Below are positions 37,232 to 45,736 of a stretch of DNA of 64,000 nt, one piece after another. The stretch lies in NCBI GenBank assembly GCA_947499545.1, contig CANMOZ010000008.1, positions 62,001-126,000 of the forward strand, written 5' to 3'. The notes beneath the pieces are model-generated. The model made no database searches. It worked only from the letters and a program-made list of their open reading frames with translations, and had not been told where the DNA came from. Origin of the DNA: an uncultured Saccharospirillaceae bacterium (GTDB taxonomy: Bacteria; Pseudomonadota; Gammaproteobacteria; Pseudomonadales; Oceanobacteraceae). Made by a program: the position numbers and the translations under genes. Position 1 is the stretch's first letter, and each line of letters opens with the position of its first letter.

Positions 37232-38284
37232 TTATTTCGCTTGGCGTTTTGCTTTAGCTAGTTCTTGTTCCAGCGTCTTAATTCTATTGATCAGAGCTTT
37301 TCTTTCATCGCTCCAGCCCGGTTCAAGTGCAAAGGCCTGGGCTCGCTTGCGTTGTACTTCAGCAGCTTGTGTCAAAGCTGCAACTTGAGCTTGGATCCCC
37401 AAGTGACGGTGATCAGGCTCTCCCATTGCCATCCCAATCAAATGTAACTGATTAATGATGTTTTCGACTTCTGTCTCTGCTTCAGGTTTTGTCATGCCGA
37501 CCCAAGACCGAGCAATATTGCCAATATTTTGCGCTTGTTTAAGTGATCGTTGTGCGTGTTCATGTGCCGCTGTAATTAATTCAATGTCGTCGGGGTGCTC
37601 TCGTAGGACATTTTCCATTTGACTAACCGCAATTTCAGCTTTTTCAAAGCTTTTTGGGGCATAGATTGGCGTATCGCTTTTCTTTAAATCACCCAGTGCA
37701 GATAGGGTGGGTGATAGCATTGAGGTTTTAAGATCCCTTTTGATTAACTCAATCATGGATGTTTTGAGTGACTCGGCCGACTCTTTGTTGGGTTCATTTT
37801 TAGGGTTTGATTCTAGAGCTTCAACCTCGCTGTACCATCTTTTCTGTAGCGTGGAAAAGCTGGTTGGGTGGGTGTTTTTAATGCCTAGGTTTAACATGTG
37901 TTTGTAGGCTATTGCTGTTTCATTTAAATGCTGTACTACAAGCGGTTTCAGTTTATCGCCTAGTTCTTTGGACGTTTGCAATTTTTTAAGTTGCACTTGG
38001 GCATTATCTTCTGAGGTGCTTGGGTCATCTATTTCATTGAATGCTGATTGTGCTTGATCGAAGTGAGTAGGCGCGTAAACCTTCAATTCATTGGCTTCAA
38101 CATTATTGAACAATGTTGAAGCCTCATTTCTGATCTCGAAGAGATTGCTGGCTTGTTCTTGCTCTTTGCTTAAAGGCTCATCATCTGGGTTCGAATCGTT
38201 AAAGCCTATGCTTGAGCAGCCTTGCAAAAAGAGGGCAAGGGCAATTCCTATGCTCTGTACGGTGCGGGTTAAGACGGTTTTCAT
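37232..38284 (-). CDS. Lipoprotein with helical repeats (DUF4398-like)
   Basis: A 350-residue predicted lipoprotein: MKTVLTRTVQSIGIALALFLQGC has a lipobox with Cys23. The rest is charged and helical. Two segments, VYAPTHFDQAQSAF and IYAPKSFEKAEIAV, repeat the YAPxxFxxAxxA pattern seen in DUF4398-type envelope proteins, and a coiled coil ends the chain (NRIKTLEQELAKAKRQ). An Asp at +2 is absent (Cys-Ser-Ser), so outer-membrane sorting is expected. Function unknown. It lies 79 bases upstream of murI on the same strand. Confidence 0.82.
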   Translation of the reverse strand: MKTVLTRTVQSIGIALALFLQGCSSIGFNDSNPDDEPLSKEQEQASNLFEIRNEASTLFNNVEANELKVYAPTHFDQAQSAFNEIDDPSTSEDNAQVQLKKLQTSKELGDKLKPLVVQHLNETAIAYKHMLNLGIKNTHPTSFSTLQKRWYSEVEALESNPKNEPNKESAESLKTSMIELIKRDLKTSMLSPTLSALGDLKKSDTPIYAPKSFEKAEIAVSQMENVLREHPDDIELITAAHEHAQRSLKQAQNIGNIARSWVGMTKPEAETEVENIINQLHLIGMAMGEPDHRHLGIQAQVAALTQAAEVQRKRAQAFALEPGWSDERKALINRIKTLEQELAKAKRQAK

Positions 38285-38535
38285 CTATGATTCCAAAACA
38301 AGCCTTTCAACTTCAACTCTACTCGAATCAAAGAAAGTTGGCGAGTGCTGTCAAAGAAGATGAGAGTTTCTGCACATCCCCTCCTTTGACGATGAGACGC
38401 ATAATCGAAGGGGCCAGTTGACAGGGTAATAATATAATCTACTGATATTTAAGCACAACTATAGGGAAGAATGCAGAAGGCATTCGTCCCTGGTAGTTAC
38501 TGATCATCTGGTGAATCAGGAAGCAGTGCGAAAGG

Positions 38536-39117
38536 TTACTCCTGACTAGCAAAATTGAGGACGAAGCCAACGGGGACGCTGATGCTGATTGAGCTTAACC
38601 CCGCGATATCTTTGAGCTTTGTGATGCCTTTGGCTAACCCCCACGACTCTGCATTTAAGATGATGGGTTTCATGGTTGTTACTTGCACTTGGTTGTTCTG
38701 TGTACGAGTCGCCATCACCATCAATTGAATGGGTTTTTCTTGTCCGTGTAGCTTAAGCGTTGCGTTTAATGTCGTAGATTTTGGCGTGCCTTTCTCAACC
38801 TCTGCGAGCCATTTAGGGTCTAATTTGGCTGTAATTTCAGCAGAAGGGTGAGTATCAGTCTCAAACAGCAAGGTCTTCATACGTTCATCCCGAATTGGGA
38901 TTTTAGTGTCCACCGATGCCAGTTGAATGGTTATTTTGGCTATTCCTTTCGCATCGACAGTACCTTGGACTTTCTTGAATACATGAGACTCGGCAATGTC
39001 GACGTTTTTGTAGCTCATAAAATACACTTGGGACTGATCAGGTTGAACGGTCCAGACGGCTTGGGCTTGTGCGCTGGCTATCAGCAGAAAGCCGAGAGCT
39101 GAGGTGAGGGTTTTCAT
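38536..39117 (-). CDS. YceI-family periplasmic protein
   Basis: A 193-residue protein with signal peptide MKTLTSALGFLLIASAQAQA. The YceI lipocalin-like barrel is visible as WTVQPDQSQVYFMSYKN, VDTKIPIRDERMKTLLFET and LKDIAGLSSISISVPVGF. YceI proteins bind isoprenoid-type lipids; some respond to osmotic or pH stress. TAGGAGTG precedes the ATG. Monocistronic and divergent from the MerR gene. Confidence 0.93.
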   Translation of the reverse strand: MKTLTSALGFLLIASAQAQAVWTVQPDQSQVYFMSYKNVDIAESHVFKKVQGTVDAKGIAKITIQLASVDTKIPIRDERMKTLLFETDTHPSAEITAKLDPKWLAEVEKGTPKSTTLNATLKLHGQEKPIQLMVMATRTQNNQVQVTTMKPIILNAESWGLAKGITKLKDIAGLSSISISVPVGFVLNFASQE

Positions 39118-39262
39118 TGATGCACTCCTACTATTAGAACAAGGATACTGTTTGAGCGAGAAAGTTGCTTTTTAAAACAATAAGTTAAGCAATATTCAAG
39201 CCGTCTGTTATATATCCGCTATATAAAAGCAAGCCTCTATAGAAAAAAGTGATAAAAAACCA

Positions 39263-39293
39263 TTGACCTTGGAGTTGCTCACAGGTTTATCCT
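39263..39293 (+). promoter_or_regulatory. MerR-type promoter/operator
   Basis: TTGACC (-35, 39263-39268) and TATCCT (-10, 39288-39293) are separated by 19 bases, the over-long spacer of MerR-controlled promoters. The spacer holds a dyad: ACCTTGGAG (39266-39274) and CTCACAGGT (39278-39286) match in seven of nine positions around TTG. It should be autoregulated by the MerR gene just downstream. Confidence 0.85.
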
Positions 39294-39323
39294 GGCTAAG
39301 AATCCAAGCAGGAGGTGAATATC

Positions 39324-39794
39324 ATGAGAGTCAAGGAACTAGCCCATTTAGTTGGTGTGCCCCCTGATACGGTTCGTTTTTACACTCGTGAGGGTTTGTT
39401 ATCGCCGAATAAAAATCCCGCTAACGGCTATCGGGAATACGGTCTATCTGACGTAAAACGGCTTAGCTTCATATTACGGGCGAGACAGCTGGCGTTTTCA
39501 GTTGAAGATATTAGAACCTTGCTGACCCAAGCCGATCGGGGTGAAGCGCCCTGCCCAACGGCAAGAGCGCTGATTGAAGCAAGGCTGGCAGAAATGGAGC
39601 AAAGGCTTGAGGAGCTCCAAAAACTCTGCAAACGAATGCGAGCTGCTACTCAAACTTGGGAAGCAGAACCAGACTGTGAACCCTGTGATCAGCATATTTG
39701 CCATTTGATAGAGCTTTTTGATGACCGTGAGACAAAGCGGCCATTGGAAGAGCAGGGCCAACCTCTACAGGCCCAGGAGCGTTCACATGTCTAA
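39324..39794 (+). CDS. MerR-family metal-responsive regulator
   Basis: A 156-residue activator. Residues 1-70 are the winged helix-turn-helix (MRVKELAHLVGVPPDTVRFY, LLSPNKNPANGYREY), then a dimerisation helix and a C-terminal metal loop. Cys77 and a cluster Cys118, Cys121, Cys126 with His124 resemble the ZntR/CadR/PbrR group rather than CueR, so a divalent metal (Zn, Cd or Pb) is likely. The ATG is eight bases after AGGAGG; an overlapping in-frame GTG at 39315 lies within that site. Overlaps the permease gene by eight bases. Confidence 0.9.
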   Translation: MRVKELAHLVGVPPDTVRFYTREGLLSPNKNPANGYREYGLSDVKRLSFILRARQLAFSVEDIRTLLTQADRGEAPCPTARALIEARLAEMEQRLEELQKLCKRMRAATQTWEAEPDCEPCDQHICHLIELFDDRETKRPLEEQGQPLQAQERSHV

Positions 39795-40905
39795 ATGCTG
39801 TGATTCTAAAACCTCATCTAAAGAAAGCCTGCATGCTCATCAAGCCTCAAATGCGGGGAATACATCAGAGGAAAAAGCCTCCGGCTGCTACCCTTCTGAT
39901 AAACAGCGTATTGATTGGATTTTATGGGGCTGTGGCGGGCTAACGCTGCTGCTTTACGTGATGTCTTGGATGCCTGTTACCTTGCCAGGCTGGTTATCAA
40001 CCATGACCATGACCAGTCAAGAAATGGTGCATGCAATGTGGTGGGGAGTGTTCTTAGGAGCATTCTTTGTCGGCATTTTGAATAAAGTCCCTCAGGGAGT
40101 GTTGCTTCGTGTGTTGGGAAAGGGGGGGAGTACGCAAGGAGTGTTGCGAGCAACGCTTGCAGGGGTGCTTCTGGATTTGTGCAATCATGGCATTCTTATG
40201 ATTGCGATGCAGTTGTACCGCAAAGGCGCTAGCTTGGGGCAAGTGATGGCGTTCTTGATCGCCAGTCCTTGGAACTCACTGACTCTAACCCTTATTTTGG
40301 TCGGCTTGATTGGGTTGCCCTTAACCCTTCTATTTGTCGTTTTATCTGCAGCTATTGCCATTGCAAGTGGTTTGATATTTGAACGATTGGTGGCCAAAAA
40401 AGTATTACCTGAAAACCCTGAATCTTTGACCAATGCGGAGCCGATGTCGATTCGTGCAGCGTTCAAATTGATTCAGCCCAAACGAGATTTAAATCCTGGT
40501 GCACTATTGAAGCTTGGCTGGACGGGTTTAAAGGAATCCACCATGGTCATTCGTTGGGTTGTTTTTGGTGTCGTGTTAATTGCCGCTATTAGAGCATTCG
40601 TTCCTGAAGACGCTTTTTCAACCTGGTTTGGTCCTTCCTTCTTTGGATTGTTAGCAACGCTTTTGGTTGCGACCGTATTGGAAGTGTGCTCAGAGGGTGC
40701 TTCCCCCATAGCAGCGGATTTGGTTAATCGTGCGGGTGCGCCAGGAAATGGATTTGTTTTCTTGATGGCCGGAGCTGCGACAGATTACACAGAAGTCATG
40801 GCGTTGAAAGATACGACAAAGTCTTGGAAAATTGCTCTGTTTTTGCCACTCGTGACGGTTCCACAAGTCGTATTAATTGGATGGCTGCTTAACATTTCAA
40901 CTTAA
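39787..40905 (+). CDS. Permease of the ArsP/DUF318 family, probably metal efflux
   Basis: A 372-residue inner-membrane protein with about eight helices. A soluble N-terminal segment of about 45 residues contains CC and HAH (MSKCCDSKTSSKESLHAHQ), possible metal ligands. The core has LLDLCNHGILMIAMQLYRKG, FLIASPWNSLTLTL and VLEVCSEGASPIAADLV, with conserved Cys and polar residues in membrane helices, as in PF03773 permeases. Translational coupling to the MerR gene (ATGTCTAA overlap) and its operator indicate metal-induced expression. The substrate is unproven. Confidence 0.85.
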   Translation: MSKCCDSKTSSKESLHAHQASNAGNTSEEKASGCYPSDKQRIDWILWGCGGLTLLLYVMSWMPVTLPGWLSTMTMTSQEMVHAMWWGVFLGAFFVGILNKVPQGVLLRVLGKGGSTQGVLRATLAGVLLDLCNHGILMIAMQLYRKGASLGQVMAFLIASPWNSLTLTLILVGLIGLPLTLLFVVLSAAIAIASGLIFERLVAKKVLPENPESLTNAEPMSIRAAFKLIQPKRDLNPGALLKLGWTGLKESTMVIRWVVFGVVLIAAIRAFVPEDAFSTWFGPSFFGLLATLLVATVLEVCSEGASPIAADLVNRAGAPGNGFVFLMAGAATDYTEVMALKDTTKSWKIALFLPLVTVPQVVLIGWLLNIST

Positions 40906-40909
40906 AACT

Positions 40910-40930
40910 GAGAGCCATTCTGGCTCTCTT
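40910..40930 (+). terminator. Hairpin after the permease gene
   Basis: GAGAGCC (40910-40916) pairs perfectly with GGCTCTC (40922-40928) around ATTCT, followed by TTAT. It lies four bases after the permease stop. Confidence 0.7.
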
Positions 40931-41170
40931 ATGAATAATCAATCAGTTGTAAGATGGGGGGAGCATTGAGGCTTAAATATGTCGCTTAAAACAAGGCGTC
41001 GTGTTGGCAGGGCCGGTATTTAGCAATCTTGCCTTCCCTTGTAAGAAATTGAAGTTACTAGAGCCGTTTACTCTTGGGGTAATGATCGTGAATTCATGTT
41101 CTAAAGAGGGGCAAAGCTTCTAAGATAACTTGGGTTTATCAGCGAAAAATGCAGGGCTTCTAGGATGATT

Positions 41171-41205
41171 TAAAAAATAAAACCTGCGGAGAGTCCCCCG
41201 CAGGT
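41171..41205 (-). terminator. Rho-independent terminator of the astacin gene
   Basis: CCGCAGGT and its complement ACCTGCGG (41182-41189 with 41198-41205) form a perfect 8-bp stem; on the minus strand it is followed by TTTTATTTTTTA. It lies 20 bases past the astacin stop. Confidence 0.88.
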
Positions 41206-41224
41206 GAAGTGTTATGCTGTGAAA

Positions 41225-42553
41225 TTAGTATCTCCAATTCGCATATGTGTATACGTAGATTGGCAACTCTACAACTGTCTTAGCTCCCTGCGAATCTTTG
41301 AACGTAAAGGTCATGGTCACTTTTGAGTACCCTTTGCCTACGTTGTAAGGATCTAAAGTTTCCAATGGTATGTAGAACAAGCTCTTGTTGTACTGGTCTT
41401 TAATGAACGGGTAAGAACGCTGTACAATCACACCTTGACGGTCCAATTGATAGGTGACTTCTACGCTATCAATAGAGTCTTGGTCATCATAAAACTCAAA
41501 TGGCATATTGTAGGTTGAGTTGTTCCACATCCAAATGGCGCTGTACTTCATTTTCACTCGAGGCGCCTGATTCGTAGTGCCCGTCGTTGTATCGATTGGC
41601 GCACCGTACGTTTTCCTGAGAGCTTCTTTATCAAGAGTACTTAAGCCTTTGCGTTGACCAAAAGAAACGCCAGGTGTTTTTGAAGAAATTGTATCGTAGC
41701 CGTTATAACTAAAAGCATAAGACTCGTAGTGCATGATTGAATCGTAATCATAGGGACCAAGCGAAGTGGTTACAGCTCCCAGTTTGTTGAAGTTGTAAGC
41801 CATGTTTCCTTGAATGTTGCCCCAGTGAATGGCGACATAGTCGTCACGGTCAGCACGTGACTGCTCATGATAAAAGCCCAAAGCGTGCATAAATTCATGA
41901 ATGACAATGCCTTTATAGACACAACCATACCCTAAGGACAAGAATTGCTTGCCGCCGTTCATGCCGACCGCTGAAGAACAGCCATTACCACGATAGATTT
42001 CGATATGATTGGAGCCTTGCCAAGCGGGAACAAACTTAATGTTGGCAGCGGCTTCTATTTCAGCCATTGCTTGTTTCATGACGTTGAGGTCAGAAGAGGT
42101 AAAATCACCGTTTCTGACGACATAGGGCACAATACCATTGACCCACTTACGGTGTCCGCCCCAAGCACTTCTCTGGGCAGATTCTTCGTTGTTATCATTG
42201 GCGACATTTAATTCAGTGCTTGCGTTGTGCTCTTCTGGATAGTTAAAAGCTTTAACTTGGCCTGCTGCAAGCAAGTCATCATAGTCACCTAAGATGATAT
42301 CGCCCTCGACAACGGCTTTACCGTCAACAACTTCAAACACCACTTTCGCATTGGGGTCTTCGGCTCCAACAAGGGGGAGGGAGTCGGTTGTCACTTGATC
42401 GACCTGAGTTTCTTCTTCGGTAGTCGAAGTAGTGTTCTCATTCTGGTTGTTCTCTTTCTGGCTGTTCTCAGACTTGCTGTTTTCACCGCATCCGGTTAAA
42501 GCCAATGCGCCAATAGCAAAAGTCAGTAAAGATTTTTTAAATTCGAAACTCAT
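41225..42553 (-). CDS. Astacin-like (M12A) zinc metalloprotease, lipoprotein
   Basis: A 442-residue predicted lipoprotein: MSFEFKKSLLTFAIGALALTGC has a lipobox (Cys22), followed by an Asn/Glu/Lys-rich linker. The catalytic domain (about 130-320) has HEFMHALGFYHEQSRADRD, the full astacin zinc signature, and the Met-turn SIMHYESYAF. A C-terminal beta-rich domain of about 110 residues follows a TTTGTTNQAP linker. It would cleave extracellular proteins at the cell surface; a propeptide around residues 45-125 is likely. It borders a decayed IS element and a transfer-prone region. Confidence 0.93.
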   Translation of the reverse strand: MSFEFKKSLLTFAIGALALTGCGENSKSENSQKENNQNENTTSTTEEETQVDQVTTDSLPLVGAEDPNAKVVFEVVDGKAVVEGDIILGDYDDLLAAGQVKAFNYPEEHNASTELNVANDNNEESAQRSAWGGHRKWVNGIVPYVVRNGDFTSSDLNVMKQAMAEIEAAANIKFVPAWQGSNHIEIYRGNGCSSAVGMNGGKQFLSLGYGCVYKGIVIHEFMHALGFYHEQSRADRDDYVAIHWGNIQGNMAYNFNKLGAVTTSLGPYDYDSIMHYESYAFSYNGYDTISSKTPGVSFGQRKGLSTLDKEALRKTYGAPIDTTTGTTNQAPRVKMKYSAIWMWNNSTYNMPFEFYDDQDSIDSVEVTYQLDRQGVIVQRSYPFIKDQYNKSLFYIPLETLDPYNVGKGYSKVTMTFTFKDSQGAKTVVELPIYVYTYANWRY

Positions 42554-42933
42554 GGATCACACCCTCAATGCAAGACACTGTTATCAGCTCCTGTTGCTTC
42601 AGGAGTCAGTGCAATATGAGGCTTTTATTTCGCTTACAATATTTGTGAAGCGTAAACATGTGTTGCTATGAGACGCATGCCGCAACTGAGTACTTATGCG
42701 CATTTCCGCAGGTAGGTAATTTAAATATTGATTCTGAATCAGCTATTCAAGCAGCATTTTGTGAGGGGGATGCTGACCTGTATTTGCTGGTGCTTACTAG
42801 CTGGTAGGCACTAGTGTCTATTCGGTGTTTAAAACAATTTAATAGGTGATCAGTAGACGACAATAGATGTGCGTTGTATTAAAGAAATAAGCAAGAAAGC
42901 CAATTCATATGAAAGCCAGGTGTATTGGTCGCC
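42554..42933. other. Intergenic region between astacin gene and IS remnant
   Basis: About 380 bases. It contains the leftward astacin promoter region and a small imperfect hairpin GTGCTTAC...GGTAGGCAC near 42790-42810. I see no gene. Confidence 0.5.
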
Positions 42934-42950
42934 TGACCTGCCCCCAAACA

Positions 42951-43345
42951 CTAGTCCAATGGCAACTTAGTAGTGCTCGCTAATTCCAATGGTTTTGTTC
43001 TCGTAAGCACCGCAAACTCTGAAGGCGTGTAATAGCCCAAAGCAGAATGAGGTCTTGCTTGATTGTAATCGACTCGCCACTGCTGGATCAGATGTTGTGC
43101 TTGAGCAACGTTGCCGAACCAATGCTCATTCAAGCACTCATCTCAGAACTTACCATTTTTGATCTGCCCAATACTTCAATGCCTTGCTGGTAAACTCAGG
43201 GCCTTGATTTGTTCTAATGGATTTTGGTAAACCTGCTAAAAGCAGCAGTCGTTTCTAAAGTGCACACAACATCATGGCCCGTCAATCGAGTATTCACCGG
43301 GATGTCGAGACGCTCTTTGGTGTAGCCATCTACTTGTGTCTAGCA
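42951..43345 (-). pseudogene. IS3-family transposase orfB remnant
   Basis: Read leftward it shows degraded integrase-core pieces: DGYTKERLDIPVNTRLTGHDVV, then RTNQGPEFTSKALKYWADQK (the second catalytic Asp of the DDE set appears as Gln or Asn), a deletion, then GKF-stop-DECLNEHWFGNV and the intact end WRVDYNQARPHSALGYYTPSEF. The Arg codon of KFRDECLN has become TGA. Only the last 60 codons (42951-43133) remain open. Confidence 0.85.
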
Positions 43346-43561
43346 TTGACTCAGCGAGCAGTTTTTCAGGCGAATATTTTTGGCCGCTAGTGCTCTAAGA
43401 CGCCGGGCTTCAGATACTTCCAGTCCGCCGTATTTCTTCCGCCAGGCATAATAAGTGGCGTCTGATATTCCGTTGCGTTGGCAGACTTCTTTTACTGACA
43501 GTCACGATTCAGCCTCTTTTAAACTAGCAATGATTTGCTCTTCCGTGAATCGTTTTTTCAT
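43310..43561 (-). pseudogene. IS3-family transposase orfA remnant
   Basis: Starts MKKRFTEEQIIASLKEAES, then a TGA stop (normally Gly), then LSVKEVCQRNGISDATYYAW and RKKYGGLEVSEARRLRAL. This is the helix-turn-helix OrfA of an IS3-family element. A frameshift follows near RLKK, after which the orfB-like frame LLAESMLDT continues. Inactive. Confidence 0.85.
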
Positions 43562-43768
43562 GTTCTTCATCCTCTTGTAGATGAAGAACACTACTAAGTT
43601 TTGGTTGGTCTAGAAGGAGGGAGCAGGTCGTTTGTTCATGGGCTAATTCTCTTAAGAAAGTTAGCCTCCGACAAGCCCGGAGGGATTCACAATAATATGT
43701 TGATTATCTATAAACATAATCTAGACTCAATAGTACTACGAAATGTCCTTCGCTTGCTTGATGAAGCT

Positions 43769-44575
43769 ATGATTTTGAAAGAGTGCTTATTGTGTAATCA
43801 TAGGTTGCCTTGGAGTCTATTTCTAGCTTTCTGTTTTTTGTTCACAAGCAACATCAATATTGCTAACGCTCAAGATCTCCCTCCTGTGCTGGTTGCAAAG
43901 TTAGGTTCATGGCATCCGTATACTAGTAGTAACAGGCCAGAATACCGAGCTATGGAGAAGCTTGTGCAAAAGATATTCAAGGGTACTGGCATAAAAATCG
44001 AATTTCATTATGTACCTTGGGCTAGAGCTAAAAAAGAAGTTTTAACGGGTCATGCAGACATTACTTTTCCTTGGTTTAACCCTAAAGATGTTGAAAAAGA
44101 TTTTATTGTGTGCTCAGAGCCCCTAATGCGTTTCAAAGAATTTTTTTTTAAGCTAAGTAGTAATCAAGAGTTTTCCTGGGAATCATTCAAAGATTTACAT
44201 AAGTACAGGATCGGAGGAACGCTGGGATATTCCCATAACAAAGTCCTAAAACAGAATGGTATTGATGTGGATATATCGAAAACTGTTTTAGCTAACTTCC
44301 AAAAGTTAGAGCTAGGACGAATTGATGCTTTTCCTGAGAATATTCAGGTTGCTAAATTTGTTTTAAACTCCCACTATAAAAATGAAAAAATTGATCGGTT
44401 CACCATAGATCCAAAACCTCTTGTTTCTGGTGGGCTTTTTGTTCTTCTTTCAAAGAAAAAACCATATTCAATAATAGTGAAAGAAATGATTGATGAAAGA
44501 CTTATAGCTATAAAGAAAACACCTGAATATGAAGAAATAGTTAGACCCGATATTTGGGGAAGAATGGGGCAGTAA
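43769..44575 (+). CDS. Periplasmic solute-binding protein (SBP_bac_3 type)
   Basis: About 268 residues from the ATG at 43769, which gives a signal peptide (LPWSLFLAFCFLFTSNINIANA then QDLPP). The remainder has the two-lobe family 3 binding-protein pattern: WHPYTSSNRPEYRAMEKLVQ, FHYVPWARAKKEVLTGHADITFPWF, YRIGGTLGYSHNKVL, LGRIDAFPENIQVAKFVL. No transporter genes are adjacent, so it may be an orphan sensor-like protein. The frame is open from 43601, inside the IS end. It lies between two IS scars, suggesting transfer or rearrangement. Confidence 0.8.
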   Translation: MILKECLLCNHRLPWSLFLAFCFLFTSNINIANAQDLPPVLVAKLGSWHPYTSSNRPEYRAMEKLVQKIFKGTGIKIEFHYVPWARAKKEVLTGHADITFPWFNPKDVEKDFIVCSEPLMRFKEFFFKLSSNQEFSWESFKDLHKYRIGGTLGYSHNKVLKQNGIDVDISKTVLANFQKLELGRIDAFPENIQVAKFVLNSHYKNEKIDRFTIDPKPLVSGGLFVLLSKKKPYSIIVKEMIDERLIAIKKTPEYEEIVRPDIWGRMGQ

Positions 44576-44884
44576 CAAGTAAAAAATTAAGCAATTTGTA
44601 TCGTATGTTGCAAACCATAACTGCCTCACTAATTCAATTCAATCTCCACACCACTCACCTTATCCGCACCAACATCTAGCACAACCAAGCTACCATTGGA
44701 GTCAAGCTTGATGATCTCTGCGGTTAAATCTAATTAATTAACCCTATTCTTGAGTCGGTTGGCATGCTTCAATTAACAACAACCCAACGCCTTTTTGATC
44801 TGCCCAATACGTCAATGCCTTGCTGGTAAGTGGGTGAATACAACTAAGTTTCGGCTGATCTAGAAAGAGGGGAAAAGGTCATGG
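44576..44884. other. Gene-relic and IS-scar region
   Basis: About 310 bases without a complete gene. It carries a short C-terminal gene relic (44629-44731, minus) and a fragment of the same IS3-type element (44748-44885). Confidence 0.6.
44629..44731 (-). pseudogene. C-terminal relic of an unknown gene
   Basis: On the minus strand an open stretch reads LDLTAEIIKLDSNGSLVVLD and then VGADKVSGVEIELN before a TAG. It looks like the natural end of a protein with beta-strand character, but a stop lies directly upstream and no start exists. I do not recognise the family. It is probably what an IS-mediated deletion left behind. Confidence 0.35.
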
Positions 44885-44885
44885 C
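44748..44885 (-). pseudogene. Second remnant of the same IS3-family element
   Basis: On the minus strand LTSKALTYWADQKGVGLLLI followed by EACQPTQE-stop corresponds to the orfB segment TSKALKYWADQK of the remnant at 42934-43630. It is joined directly to a copy of the IS right end (44841-44878, similar to 43600-43629). This is a deeper deletion derivative of the same element. Confidence 0.75.
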
Positions 44886-45451
44886 TATTGGGGAGTATCT
44901 GATTCTCTTATAGGCAACATTCTCAGCAGGGTTGTATCTTTATCTAAAAAATGGTGTTTGAAAGCAGCTCCAGCATGTAGCAGTATGAGGCCAATCATGG
45001 CATATGCGCCTATCCTATGAACGATAGTGAAAAAAGTTACCCATTGTTCGTTTAATGCGGTTGGTTCATGTGTTGTGAGATTAAGGTTCACAGGTAGTAG
45101 CGTCCATCCAAAGAAGTGAACTCCATAACCTGCAAGGTACGACATGAATATGCCTGAAACGGGTAAGACTAGCGTCAATATCAATAAAGTTAAATGGACT
45201 AGCTTTGCAGCTTTACGATGATTGTTTGATAGGGTGCCGAGGGATTTAGGAAACCCTTCTCGAATTCTCCACAGTATTCTTGTTCCCGCAAAGGCCAAAA
45301 ACAGCACACCCAGCGAAATATGCAGAGCATAGAGATTATACGCCTGGATGTTCGTCATATAAATACCCAGAGTGAGTAACGTAAATGCTAATGCAGCCAC
45401 AATCCAATGTAGCGAGATAGTCCTTTTACTGAGTTTATGAGTATGTTGCAT
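44885..45451 (-). CDS. Cytochrome b561 family protein
   Basis: A 188-residue membrane protein with four helices. His residues in ISLHWIVAA, ALHISLGVL, VHRIGAYAM and LLHAGAAFKHH sit in membrane segments as expected for two b hemes. CybB-type proteins shuttle electrons between quinol and periplasmic acceptors. GAGAG lies near the ATG. It is transcribed away from the LysR gene at 45737, which may control it. Confidence 0.92.
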   Translation of the reverse strand: MQHTHKLSKRTISLHWIVAALAFTLLTLGIYMTNIQAYNLYALHISLGVLFLAFAGTRILWRIREGFPKSLGTLSNNHRKAAKLVHLTLLILTLVLPVSGIFMSYLAGYGVHFFGWTLLPVNLNLTTHEPTALNEQWVTFFTIVHRIGAYAMIGLILLHAGAAFKHHFLDKDTTLLRMLPIRESDTPQ

Positions 45452-45514
45452 ATGAGGCTCTCTCAGTTAAGGTTGAGAATTCTGTTCAATAGGCGTTTGC
45501 TTGCAGCTTAAAAC

Positions 45515-45613
45515 TCACTGCAGTGGCAAACAGTCGTCTTTAATTCGATCGCTCAGATCAGCCCATTTAGGATTGCGTGGCTGAGTAAGCCAAAGGTACA
45601 GTCGTTTCAGCAT
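45515..45613 (-). CDS. Possible 32-residue small protein
   Basis: Reads MLKRLYLWLTQPRNPKWADL and twelve more residues ending LPLQ. AGGA lies eight bases before the ATG. It sits between cytochrome b561 and the divergent LysR gene, on the cytochrome strand. The amphipathic start and WADLSDRI segment look protein-like, but length gives little statistical support. It may be a small real gene or chance. Confidence 0.3.
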   Translation of the reverse strand: MLKRLYLWLTQPRNPKWADLSDRIKDDCLPLQ

Positions 45614-45736
45614 GACAAATTTCCTGATGCTAAGGGTTTCTGACTCAGAAGCGGTGTTCTTGCTTCGAATGAATGGCAGTATGAGACATGCTAAAATGCA
45701 TTTGTAGGCGTGAAAATCTAGGGCGTAGCTGCAAAT

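Larger units (their letters stand above)
40906..41224. other. Intergenic region between permease and astacin gene
   Basis: About 320 bases holding two terminators (40910-40928 rightward, 41171-41205 leftward). Between them are imperfect direct copies of a short motif (AGCTTCTAAGATAA near 41117 and GGCTTCTAGGATGA near 41155). No gene seen. Confidence 0.5.
42934..43630 (-). mobile_element. Decayed IS3-family insertion sequence
   Basis: A relic of about 0.7 kb; a full element would be about 1.2 kb. The ends are imperfect inverted repeats: GACCTGCCCCC then CTAGTCCAA and CAACTTAGTAGTG on the left, and on the right (read inward) GACCTGCTCCC, CTAGACCAA and AACTTAGTAGTG. Inside, on the minus strand, are fragments of orfA and orfB of an IS3-type transposase with stops, a frameshift and an internal deletion. 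It cannot be active. Confidence 0.85.

Noticed and set aside
42700-43700. CRISPR array or tandem repeats near the IS remnant
   Set aside because: No regularly spaced repeats; the similar segments are explained by terminal repeats of one IS type.
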